From NCBI GenBank assembly GCA_037013685.1, contig CM072884.1, positions 1,674,001 to 1,738,000 on the forward strand: 64,000 nucleotides of DNA. The letters are read 5' to 3'. A model generated the notes under the pieces. The model did no database searches. It was given only the letters and a program-made list of their open reading frames with translations, and was not told the origin of the DNA. Source of the DNA: Acridotheres tristis. Its lineage: Eukaryota > Chordata > Aves > Passeriformes > Sturnidae. Position 1 is the stretch's first letter; every line of letters starts with the position of its first letter. Shown piece by piece: positions 14,001 through 24,189 of the stretch. Position numbers and translations under genes: made by a program.

Positions 14001-15709
14001 TTTAAATAGTTGTAGACAAAATGTGAATTTCAAAGTTTAGTTTCTTGCTCTGGCATAACAAAAAGCTGCTGCCAAAATGGTATTTTAAGCTCACATGTTT
14101 GAGGCTTTTTTTTGCTAAATCTTTTCCAGACAATAAATAAATAAGACTAATTGGAACCTGAACTTTTAATGATGTGTTCCACCAGTTTTAATCCATCAAA
14201 TCTGCAAGCTGAAATCCTGTGACATCACTTGCCAGAGCTGCTCATTGGGATTTGTTACCCAAGCATAGGCTGAACCCTGAGGAATGGGGACAAGGACTTG
14301 GGATATGAAAGTGATGATCCTGCTGCCTCAAGAACAAACACTTCAGCTTTTCCAAAAGAACTTCTCCCTCTTCTTTCAGATAAAGTTTGTGCAGGGGCTG
14401 TGTCAGAGACTTGTTAACTCTTTTAAATCCGAGTTTTCTCTGGCTTCATGAATCAACTCTTTATGCTCATGCAACAGTTTTATCACCAAGCAGATTTTTG
14501 TTAGTCTGAGGGGGACACAGAAACTTTCCTGCCTGACTTCAAAGAGAAAATGACTGCCTGTGACCAGTGCCAAGTCATACCAGGTTGTCATCAATTTGCC
14601 CTGTAAAATCCTTTCCTTCTTTATTTTAAATACAGCAGGATGAATATTCCGCCTGAAAGAGGAAACGTTCAAAGCCTTAAAATGTTACCATATCTCACAG
14701 TTCTGTGATTTTTCTGAGGTGTTTTGGGGTTTTTTTTAAACACATTGACCATGGCTCCGTTATACTCTGTAGCAAACTTTTAATTCTAATTAGCACCTAA
14801 AAGTTCAGTAGAAAGGATAAATTCTAAATATATGTTGATTTCCTGATGATTACAGTGGCCATAATGACATTGGCCCGTGCACCTCTGAGTAAAGGCATGA
14901 AACTTTTATTACACACCTGTATTGCCTTAAATAGTTTGAAATTCGGTCTGAAACTACAATAAAAGTTTTTAAGCTTAGATACAGCTACAGTTTTTTCAAA
15001 AAGGTGAATCCTCCAGTGAGTCATTAAAAAAATATGCATACCTCACTGTGGAAAAATATAGTTCTGGAGTGACTGAAGGAAGAAGGTGGAACTGAGTAAA
15101 TCTTGTCTGACTTTTTCCTTACATCAGGTAAGGGATGCACACTTTTGTTCATACATTCCACACTCAAGGCATGATTTCTTAGCCAGAATTTGCCTAAATA
15201 AGGTGCTCTGCATAGTCCAAGGAATTCTAGCAAGCCCTTTTTTGTTCCTGCACATCAGTAACACTCCTGGAAACGGCTGAGTGTTTCCACAAACAACATT
15301 CCTATTTGTCATCTTTGCAGAAGGAAAGCATCTAGAACCATTTCAGAAGCAAACAGCATTTCCTTCACCTTTATTTACAAAAGATTATTTGACTTCCCTA
15401 AATACCATTGCAATTAAAGTTCCATATGGTAGGCCCCTTATTTAAAAAAGAACTCTTAATTATCCTCTCTATAGAGTTATATCTCATTGTAAAGAGAAAG
15501 AAAAGCACCTTCTTTTCCTGACACCCCAAAAATGTGCCAAGGCAAATGTTCCCATCCTTGGCCCTGTTACATTTGGCAGCCTCACGGTCTCCCCTTGTTT
15601 TATAATAATATCTAAATTAAATTTAATTACTTGGCATCTTGATTCAACTTTTTATCCCCGGCACTGCCACAGATAATTAGCTAAAAGCAAGTTTTGCTGA
15701 GTAAAATCG
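11001..15709. other. non-coding stretch, no gene recognised
   Basis: Unique AT-rich sequence with short A runs (for example near 11710 and 13847). The open frames, at most about 109 codons, have no matching splice signals and no recognised product. No repeat family was recognised. Confidence 0.55.
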
Positions 15710-15838
15710 TAGATTCATAGAATATCCTGAATTGTGTTCTCCTGGAACACTTCCAGGGATCCAGGGGCAGCCACAGCTCCTCTGGACAGCCTGGGCCAGG
15801 GCCTCCCCACCCTCACATTTTCTTCCTGCTCCATGCTC
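15710..15838 (-). mobile_element. CR1 LINE 3' fragment, internally deleted
   Basis: The low-coordinate end has gattcatagaat, the antisense of the CR1 terminal octamer repeat. It is followed by a degraded segment and then gatccaggggcagccacagc and cctggg ccagggcctccccaccctcac, which match the same CR1 3' region as the element at 10.7 kb. The middle, normally about 80 bases longer, is missing, so this is an old copy with an internal deletion. Confidence 0.75.
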
Positions 15839-17404
15839 CTGGTTAATACTTAGTTTACATAGATATTAATAATCAATACAAACCATCAATCCAGAGCTGA
15901 ATGAAAAAAAAGGAAAGGCACACTCAAGACAGAGTAAATCCACAATTTTTCAGGTGGCTCAGTTAGAAGGAGCTATTCAGAGGAATGATTAATGGAAGGA
16001 TTGAGGAGAGGAACCAAACAGGAAAAAAAGGCACGAAGAAGTGAAGTTAGGGATTGTATGATATGCTGAGAGGAGAAAATTATTCAGACATAAAATGTTA
16101 TAAAGACCATTTGAGGGCCAATGTTCACAGGCAGGAATTTTCAGCTGAAGACGATTTTTCCCCCCTGTTTATCACTTAACATTTCCAAAATTTCTAACAA
16201 AGAGTAGCAAAGTGGTTCCTCAGAATGTCTGCTCCTGGTGGCATGACATGTAACACGATGTCACATGTAGCCCCAAGAGATCTGTCCCTCCAAAGGCACC
16301 TCCAGCCCACACAAAGCAGAGTGTGGATGCTGCCAAGTGTTTTCAGCTTGATTTCTATCAGCACCCACTGGAGGGAAGCAGAGTGAGCCTTCGACTCCAG
16401 CAGTGCTCCTGAGACACTGGGGAGGCCTCACAGCCTCCCATGCTGAGCATTGTGCCATCCTAAGCTGAACTCTTCTGAAGACACCCACAGAGCAAACCCC
16501 AGGTTTCATGTTACAGCCTTCATGATGCTTTCTGTGTTTCACAAACCATGTCTTGATTCAGAAGGTATTCTGCTGGGAAAACCTCAGGGTTATACAAGCA
16601 GAAAATCCTCTTCCCAGTTCTCTTGAAAATGAAATTCCATTCTTTAAAAAATTACTCAGAAGAAGCCACATCCTCTCACCACGAGAGGATGTCATGCCAC
16701 AAGATGCTGTATTCCTAAAAACATGGTGAAACTGCTCAGGGTTTTCCAGTCCCTGATCCAAATTTAAGCTTGACATCCTCAAATGCATTCAGAGATTCTA
16801 ATAATTCAACCATTTAACCAGATAACTCTCTGTATCCTGCCTGCCATTAAATTAGGTGTTTGCCAGCAACAAACTGCTTTACATGACACACAAATGTTTA
16901 ATTACCATTGCTACATTTAAACTTAACAAAGCACAATGAATGTTTGAAAACAAAAATCCCAATAGATAGTCCAGCCTTGCAGAAGAGAAGCAAGTAGTAC
17001 CCATATTAATCCCAACAGCTGTCAGACTTAAATTAGCAGTCTGGGGATTTAATGCCATGATGCAAAAATGTCATCCCCTATGGAAATCATGTTATGAAAT
17101 ATCCAGGAATAAAACCTCTTCCTTCTACTGACTATTGAAACAAAACCAAGAAATCACTGCATGTAACATTTTCCATGGATCAGAATGAATAAATTAATGA
17201 AGAATACCTCCAGTTCCCACCACACCTTTTGAATGAGATCTTTATGACTGTTCAGGTTTGACATCAGGAGTGTGGGCCAAGAATGCAAATCTGTTGTGAG
17301 AAAGAATTCAGGAGTGAAGATGAAGACCCAAGTGATATTTTTAGGTTGCCCTCTCAAAATCTTTAAGAAGGAAGGCAAAAAGAGGAGAAAGGGGGGAAAA
17401 ATTA
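15839..17404. other. non-coding stretch, no gene recognised
   Basis: Unique sequence. The minus-strand frames at 16261-16542 and 16558-16788 have no splice context and no recognised domain. Confidence 0.5.
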
Positions 17405-17553
17405 CCTCAGAGAAGCTGTGGCTGCCCCAGCTCTGAGAGTGCTTAAGGCCAGGTTGGAGGAGCTACTTGGTCTGGTGAAAGGTGCATGGCAGGGGGGTAG
17501 AAACAGATATTCCTTAGGGTTCTCTCCAACCCAAGCCATTCCATGATTCAAGT
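17405..17553 (+). mobile_element. CR1 LINE 3' fragment
   Basis: This plus-strand copy reads in order gaagctgtggctgcccc, aaggccaggttggagga, a ggtgcatggcaggggggt block, ttctctccaacccaagccat, and the terminal tccatgattc. This is the usual final 150 bases of avian CR1, with one or two small indels. Everything upstream is missing, as expected for a strongly 5'-truncated insertion. Confidence 0.85.
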
Positions 17554-18289
17554 TATGCATTTGTATTAAGAATGGCCCTGGTGAAGTGAAATAATCTGGA
17601 AATAATTAATTATTACAAACCAGTTACTTAGCATATTTGGACAAATCATAGATAAAGAGCCTTTTTAGAGATTTAAAATACATACTAGTGCACATTGAAT
17701 TCCACAAATCAAAATCTATTTTTTTTTCATAAAGGTATATATTTTAGGCCACCAACACTATGTGGAAAAGCTTAGAAAACTCCAAAACAGCAGAATGTAC
17801 CATGGGGACTAATTTCCTTTTAAAATATTTACTAACATCATCAAAACAGAACATAACGGTATCTGTGTGCAAAAAACAAGTTCTTTTCACTGCAGGAAAA
17901 AAACAAACCCACATCCAACCAACACAAACAAACAAACAACATACAGACATTGTGATGAGGTGATGTGAGCTGGATTAAGAAAGACTGTGAATGATCAAGT
18001 ATTATGTGCATTTGGGGGAAAAGCTGTACCCCTCAACTTCTCATTTCCAGAATGTAATGATGTATTTCTTAAATCCAGCCAGAGGTATGGCATTCCTCCC
18101 CAGCTTGGGAGTTTGGGTTAAATTTGTTTTCAGGGATAAGGGGCAGGTGGTTGGGCAAGCTGGAGGCCTGAAACACACTTCCACTTTCATTGTTTTTCCA
18201 CTCCATTGCTTGACTTGTCAATCTGTGCACCATACCTAACAATAAAGTGTTTCATACACACATGGAGGCAGCAGACAAGTTTTGTGGGC

Positions 18290-18790
18290 ATATTTTATAA
18301 TGCAAACGCTGCTAGAGAGGATAAATCCATTTATTTTGTTTCAAACACCAGTGTGTAACCCAGGAAAGGTAAATACGTGCTTTGCTGGGTCCCAGAGAGT
18401 TTTAAAAGCCATTCTCACCTGGCTGGAAGCAGCAAGGCAGGAATTTCCACGGTCTGTGGCTGCCACCTGCTGCCCATCCCCAGAGCTGGAGCCCTTCATT
18501 CCAGCGCCCTCCCTAGCGCTTTTCACAACTGGAATTTATTTCAAATCAATGCAACCAACACCGACTGTTCACTGGAAAGTTCTGTGCTAATCGGTGCCAG
18601 GGGATAAAATTTATCCAGAATTCGCATCTCATAAGAAGAACCATCGATATACTTCCCACTTAAGGAATCTTTAGCCACAGGCCACTCTACCTCACTGCTG
18701 TCACAAACACATAACCCGAACTGCAGTTTCACAGGACAAATGTCAAACAGCTCCTCATGCAAAGAGAGGCTCAACACGGAATTACAAAAG
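18290..18790. promoter_or_regulatory. candidate conserved non-coding block with raised CpG
   Basis: CpGs occur within aaacgctgc, aatacgtgc, ccacggtc, ccagcgccc, tagcgctt, caccgact, aatcggtg, attcgcat, atcgatat, acccgaac and acacggaa. The flanking kilobases have very few. CpG retention in non-repeat avian DNA suggests low germline methylation or purifying selection, but no core promoter was identified. The call is inference from composition only. Confidence 0.25.
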
Positions 18791-19339
18791 AATAAGACAA
18801 TAAAATAAAACTCAAATGAGCCTGGAAGAATTACAGGGCTCTTCACTCCTGAGATCCAAAGCTTATTATCTACAAGTTTACCCAGAAAAGTCCCTACCAT
18901 CTGTGCCTGTGTTTTCACAGGCAGAAAAATAATCCATTTTTACTGGTACTAATTCTGTTTACTGTCTGGGTTAGATTATTATCAGATTTACAGGGCTACA
19001 TGCAAGTTTCACTGATGGATTTGACAGAGGGTTATAGTTCTGGCCACTGGCACTGTCACAGGGTCTCTGTCCATCCTCTGAGGACACTTTCTCTCTGGGA
19101 TGCTCATCCCAGGCAGAAGGAGTGGGAGATGAGGGCTAAGGAAGCTGAGGACTCTGAGAACATGCAAGAAATAATAAAATCCACAATCTACTTCCAGGAG
19201 ACACGATGGACAGGGAATATGGACTCAACCCTTTGTGCTAAACCTTGGAGAAAATAAAATTCACAGTCTGTTCAGGCACCTGCTCACATCCTGATCCTTG
19301 AGGGAGGTCAAATGAGGCTGGGATTTATCAGCTATGGAA

Positions 19340-19470
19340 ATCTTTAGAGCAAGGCTGTTTATCTTTAACAGGTGTGGCTTATATATTAAAATGCAAATTA
19401 AGCCAATGCTGGGAGATTAACAGGAAGATAATTAGCAATGAGCAGTATCATATTTCAGTAGGCCTAAGAA
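19340..19470. promoter_or_regulatory. candidate enhancer with octamer, E-box, GATA and homeobox-like motifs
   Basis: Within about 70 bases there are an E-box CAGGTG (19369-19374), a perfect octamer ATGCAAAT (19391-19398), an AGATAA GATA-type site (19426-19431) and an ATAATTAGC homeobox-like site (19428-19436). Each motif is common by chance. Their density and the lack of any repeat similarity make this a reasonable enhancer candidate, no more. Confidence 0.25.
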
Positions 19471-20604
19471 TGAGCTTTAAACAGGCATTTTGAATTTCAG
19501 ATTTCTAGGAATATTCAGTGCTGATTTCTCTTTTCCATTCCATTGTTAATAGTACTCTTTTTCAGCCCATTAATTAATATGGGCAAATTAAACTAATAAA
19601 CGGACAAAGTATCCAAGAGAAATTGAAAAAAGACAATTTTCACATGTCTGCACTGAAATTAGGAGGTTTTTTTGAGAGTCTATCACATATCTATCTACAG
19701 CCAAGTTTCAAGAAGAAAATAGTAGCATTCAATTCCATTTTCCAGGTCTCTTTCCTGATCATTTCTCTAAGGACAAATATTATTTCCTCTCTCCTTTCTG
19801 TCATTCATCCTGAACTCTGCCACCTTTCCCAGGACTCGTCCTGTAAAAGATGTTACTGCACGAAATCCATTAGAAAATGCTTTTACCACTTATTAAACAT
19901 TCAGAAAAGAATTTGAAATTAATATTTGTGGAGGGTACCCTGCATGATGGCAGGACTCTGAACTTGAGAGCAGGACCATATTAAAAAAATTAATAAAATA
20001 ATGCTGCCTTCCTCTTTCTCTAGGAGCAGCTGAAATAGGAGTGCTACTCTGGAGTTTTGTTTCAGAATGCCATAGCATAAGGCTTTCATTTTTTTACTAT
20101 GAGAGAGAAGCTGAGAAGTGTTGAAATTATATGAAGACAAGAATAAAATTCTCATAAAATGGAAAGAGGAAAAAAAAAGGCAGGAAGTGAAGGAAGATCG
20201 CATTAAGGCAGAAAGGAGAGGATCAAAAGTGGCAATGACTCAACTTTCCTTTAAAAAAAAAAAAAACAGAACAGCTGAGAGCAGATAAAGTGAGAAAGTT
20301 GTTAGGAAAACTGTCACACCAAGCAAGGGACACTGCTCAGATCCTAGAGAGCCTCCTTGCACATCCCAGATGCTCACAAGCAAATGGAGTTTTAAAACTC
20401 TGTGTCATCCTGCAGCTCTGAGAGGAGTGGGATACATTTTCATCCTGCATGATTTAATGCTACTTGAGTTGACCTATTTCCTTCAGTTTCCCTTTTAAGG
20501 GAAGCTTGGATTCTGCAGAAAGCAAGAGGGCTCAGTTCCACATTCTGCCAGGAACCTGCTTTGTGTCTCTGATCATATATCTATTTTTCTTTGCCTCTGT
20601 TTAC

Positions 20605-20646
20605 CTTCTCATCCATTTTCTTGGCTTTATTCCGGGCCTCAAAGGG
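20605..20646 (-). CDS. candidate 42-nt internal exon of an unidentified minus-strand gene
   Basis: On the minus strand a pyrimidine tract ending gatttctcttccag lies directly before the segment, and it is followed by a donor GAGAAG|GTAAAC. The 42 nt translate without a stop, in the frame that fits phase 0 at both ends, as PFEARNKAKKMDEK, a charged lysine-rich peptide. A second frame is also open; the third hits TGA. The segment contains a CCCGG, unusual for the CpG-poor flanks. The coding call is inference from splice sites plus composition: I do not recognise the peptide and cannot assign a gene. It could be a cassette micro-exon or a chance pairing of sites. Its phase fits that of the exon-like segment at 61.4 kb on the same strand. 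Confidence 0.35.
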
Positions 20647-23187
20647 CTGGAAGAGAAATCAATGGCTTCAGTACCAAACTGAGAAACACAGGGAGGAGAG
20701 GAAAGGGGAAATTACTCTGGATTACGTGCAAATTTCTCGTATTATTTTATTTTTTTCCCTAACCAGTAGAAAAAGCCAGGAAGAAAAATCATCTCAGACG
20801 AAAAATCTGACTCAGCATAAGACACTTTGTTCAAGTATTGGAAGAAAAACATCGGAAATGAGCAGAAAACTCTGCAGCTCATGCTTCCCCCCACACCCAC
20901 AGAGCAGAACTCTCCCACAGGAGTGCCAGGAGAGCAATTACAACTGGGTGTCCCACCTCAAAGTTGGGCATTTTGCCCCATAAACGCAGCCTGGAGGGGG
21001 GTTTGATGACCTTGAATCTCAGCTGGACTGAAGGAAAGTGGCTCCTCAATTTCTCAGTGAGGACATCCCACTTTCAGCCTCTGCTTTGTTGTGTTTGGAA
21101 AATGGCAAGAGAGCTCTCTGGGAATGGGGGTGCTTCCCAGGAAAGTGTGGGAGAAGGCAGAATTCACTATCATTTCACACATTTTAGTAAAGCACTTTCA
21201 AACAGCAGGTACTGAACTACCTGAGTGCAGCCTCCGAGCTGAAGAGCAAATATGGGGGTGGAGGAGAAGCATTTAGCTCAATAACTGATCTTCATTTAGG
21301 AATGTTCATTAAAATTCAAATTCAGCACAGAACCTTAACTTACATCCCAAAGACAACCAAACAAACCAAACCTAAAATTCCCCTCACAAAAATCAAAATA
21401 ACAACACAACACTGAATAAAAGGGGACAATTAACACAAATATGGACAACACCTTCCCACAACTGTTTCCTGCCCCGTTGTTTGTTTGGGAACAAACATAT
21501 CCATAACCAAGAGCTTGCTCTTTTCCACCTCCATCCTTCCTTTCCATTGTCTATGTGTTTTGTGGTATTGAGTAGCTGCTACTTCACAGTAAAATATCTA
21601 GAAAATAAATGGAAAAAAGAACTACAAGTGAACAGGTAACAAGGGCAATGGTGTATTTACAAAAGGATATTTCTAACTCACTAACCCAACTCAGAATTAG
21701 CTTCCAAGCTTGGCTTAGCATCACTTAAAATGCGAGACAAAACAAATTAAATATATGTCTTTTTGTGCAAGTAGCCTTCACCAAAATATTTGTTTGAGAG
21801 CCTGAATGAGAAAAAAAGAGTAAACAATCAAAAGGCCAGTCACCTGCAGGGAGTTTCAGGCATGCATGATGTGTTGTGTAGAACAAAACTGTGTTTTATT
21901 CACACATCAATTAATGCAAAGCACTTCTTTCTTTATATTCTTTCTTTACATGCTCGCTGCCTGAGCAACTGATGGTGGTGACAATGCCTTTATCTAAGGA
22001 AATATTTAATACCTGGTGAGCTTAATTTCCTCAGTGTCCAGTTATAAATTACTTGTGTGATCATCCTCTCCTGCAGCATGGCAGGAACCAAAGGAAAGGC
22101 CAAGTTTTTTTATGTTGGGTCATTTTTTCTCCCCCAACAATATTGCTGCTCTAATACAGAAATCTCAGAAAAGCAAAGTCTGCACTCTATTCTTTGAGAC
22201 TCAGCAGATGTCTTTAAAACACTTAGTCTATTAAAGCTTATAAAGCATGATTAATGACCTGAGAGCTGCTGATCTGAGGCGAAAGACTCAGCAGAATTTG
22301 CCCAATGGCTTTTGCAGATTTCTGTGCTCTACATTAGAAACCAGAACCATCAGCGTAATTATTTCACAGAAGCTCGGATGCAAAGCTGAAAAAAACCCTC
22401 TCCAAAATACTAAAACCCAACTCAACAAGCAAAGGCGAAGAGCTCTGCAGCTCTAAAGTCCTAGCTTCTCTTTGCTCCTTCTTTTTTTTTTTTCCACATT
22501 AGTACAGGCAGAAATTTATTTATTTATTTTCATAATATCCCATTAAAGTTTTACTCGATTTAAACTTTTTATCCAGATCAAAAAGAAATTAGTTTTCTAC
22601 AGGCTTTTCCCTCTTGCCAAAGGTATAGGTTAGTAGCTTTCATGGTAGACATTCCCTATTTAAAAACCGGTGCCCTGCAGTGCTAATTTGCATGGTGAAA
22701 GGATCCCTTTGTTCTGCTTACAAATAAAGTTTTGACCAAAAAATAAATACATCAATTTTGTATTCCTTTCTGGATCTGTAAGTAAATGGTAGTACTTTTG
22801 AGAGAAAGAAATGTCTTTCAACTAACCATAAAGCTAAAAATAATATATAAGTAATATATATAGATGGAAATAAGCAATGCGTTTGGGTAATTGAAATGTT
22901 TTTCTCATCATTCTATTTTTGAAAAAACTACTGCTGTTTTATTGTTTGTCTTGGCTTATCTGGTGTATGATAAAAGTACTTAGAACCTTCAATTAGAGCA
23001 TAACTCTTTGTTCTCAGGTTTTCAAAAGGAGCAGATATACAATAAGGGCGAACTCAGGACTTGTTTCCAAGTCTCAGTAACCCTATTATTAAAAAAAATT
23101 AAACCTACCCTTTTTCAGTAAAAATATGTCATCTCTTGTTCAGTCACTCCAGGCTTTAGTAAATATATCTCTCTTTCTGTATATAAA
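20647..23187. other. non-coding stretch, no gene recognised
   Basis: AT-rich unique sequence with short TA-rich tracts (around 22840-22865) and ATTT repeats (around 22516-22530). A POU/SOX-like motif pair near 22.7 kb is listed separately. A 130-codon plus-strand frame (20591-20983) overlaps the minus-strand exon candidate and is judged a shadow or chance frame. Confidence 0.5.
22655..22735. promoter_or_regulatory. candidate POU/SOX-type regulatory element
   Basis: An octamer ATTTGCAT (22686-22693) lies 12 bases from CCTTTGTT (22706-22713), a SOX/HMG-like core. An aaccggtg block lies upstream. Close octamer and SOX sites are typical of neural or pluripotency enhancers. There is no evidence beyond the motifs. 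Confidence 0.2.
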
Positions 23188-23402
23188 AAACCTGGTGGAG
23201 TTATTAAATAATGTTGATCCCAGTATGGACCCTTGGGGGACACAACTTGTTACTGGTTTCTTGTTACTGAGCTGCTGACTGTTGAAATCAGCCATGCAGA
23301 CAATTCCTTATCCACGTCACACTCCATCCATCAAACCCATATCTTTTCCATTTAGCAGCAAGGGGTGTTGGGGGTGACTTTGCACAAGTCCAGGTAGGTA
23401 AA
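23188..23402 (-). mobile_element. CR1 LINE internal fragment, reverse-transcriptase region
   Basis: The minus strand encodes degraded but recognisable CR1 reverse-transcriptase sequence. It begins with a YLDLCKVTPNTPC-like stretch that corresponds to the catalytic-domain motif usually read as DLSKAFDTVPH. It continues through a segment like ERYGFDGWTVRWIRNWL and then reads CVPQGSILGS, corresponding to the conserved GVPQGSVLGP motif. Frameshifts and stops break it. It is truncated at both ends: the CR1 3' untranslated end is not adjacent. It is non-functional and clearly older than a recent insertion. Confidence 0.75.
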
Positions 23403-23717
23403 AAAATGTACATTAATTAATAGATTATAATGTCACTGCTTTCCAAACTGAACTGGGGAGTTCCCACACACTTTATTTACACTGCAGTTTTCCCAGGCAC
23501 AGATTAATCAGTAAGATTGGAGATAAGACACAGAGAAAGAAGAAAACTCCTTTTGTGGCAACCTCCTCCCCAGGGCCATCTGAGTGCCCTTCCTAATCTC
23601 TCACTACAGGGTCTTTTGCCAGACGCTTAAGCAATCTCTGTGCCCACCCCTCACCTTGATTTATTGAGCCTGGCCCTTCTGAAGTGTTCCATGAGCTCAT
23701 GAAATCTGAACAGAAGG
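23403..23717. other. unique spacer between CR1 fragment and solo LTR
   Basis: No gene or repeat recognised. An 83-codon minus-strand frame (23593-23844) runs from this spacer into the LTR and is judged a chance frame. Confidence 0.4.
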
Positions 23718-23722
23718 GTTCC
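23718..23722 (+). repeat. target-site duplication GTTCC (left copy)
   Basis: GTTCC here is repeated exactly at 24185-24189, flanking an LTR that begins TG and ends CA. A 5-bp duplication fits ERVL-type (class III) integration; ERVK elements usually make 6 bp. Confidence 0.6.
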
Positions 23723-24184
23723 TGGTTTTTCAGGGCCTGGTTTTTGGTAGCAGGGGGGCCACACAGGTGGCTCCTGTGGAAAGCTGCTGGAAACTTCCTC
23801 CATGTCCAGCGGAGCCAGCCCTGGAGGGCTCTGAAAATGGACATGCTGCTGGCAAAAACTGGGCCAGTGATAGAGGCTGATAAGGCCTCTGTGATGGCAT
23901 ATTTAGAAATGAAATCAAAACAAAGTCACACAGTTTTGCTTCTAGTCAGAGGAGGAGGTGAGAATATATGAGAGAAAATAACATGGAAACACCAAGGTCA
24001 GTGCAGAAGGAGGGTGAGGAGGTGCTCCAGGTGCTGGAGCTGAGATTCCTCTGCAGGCCATGGTGAAGACCATGGTGAAGCATTTGTTAATTTTTTTTCA
24101 CTCCTCTGCCTCATCTGTGGCAGGGCAGGGTGAGTGAGTGACTCTCGTGGGTGCCTGGCATTGGGCCAGTGTTAAACCACAACA
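23723..24184 (+). mobile_element. solo LTR of an avian endogenous retrovirus (ERVL-like)
   Basis: The element is 462 bp, starts TGG, ends ACAACA and is flanked by GTTCC duplications. Landmarks include tttttggtagcaggggggcc near the left end, a gtgagaatatatgagag block, the 12-base duplication ccatggtgaaga (24059-24082), ggtgagtgagtgactctcg, and the terminal gttaaaccacaaca. I recall this arrangement from songbird ERVL-type LTRs, in which the middle section is longer, so this copy probably carries an internal deletion. No internal retroviral region or second LTR is nearby, consistent with recombination to a solo LTR. Family name inferred from memory; the termini and TSD are seen directly. Confidence 0.75.
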
Positions 24185-24189
24185 GTTCC
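24185..24189 (+). repeat. target-site duplication GTTCC (right copy)
   Basis: Exact match to 23718-23722, immediately after the LTR end ACAACA. Confidence 0.6.

Larger units (their letters stand above)
17554..20604. other. non-coding stretch with candidate regulatory blocks
   Basis: No gene recognised. About 18.3-18.8 kb holds roughly a dozen CpGs in an otherwise CpG-poor region, and 19.3-19.5 kb holds a dense set of factor-like motifs; both are listed separately. The 125-codon minus-strand frame at 18541-18918 overlaps the CpG block but has no clear exon boundaries. Confidence 0.5.
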
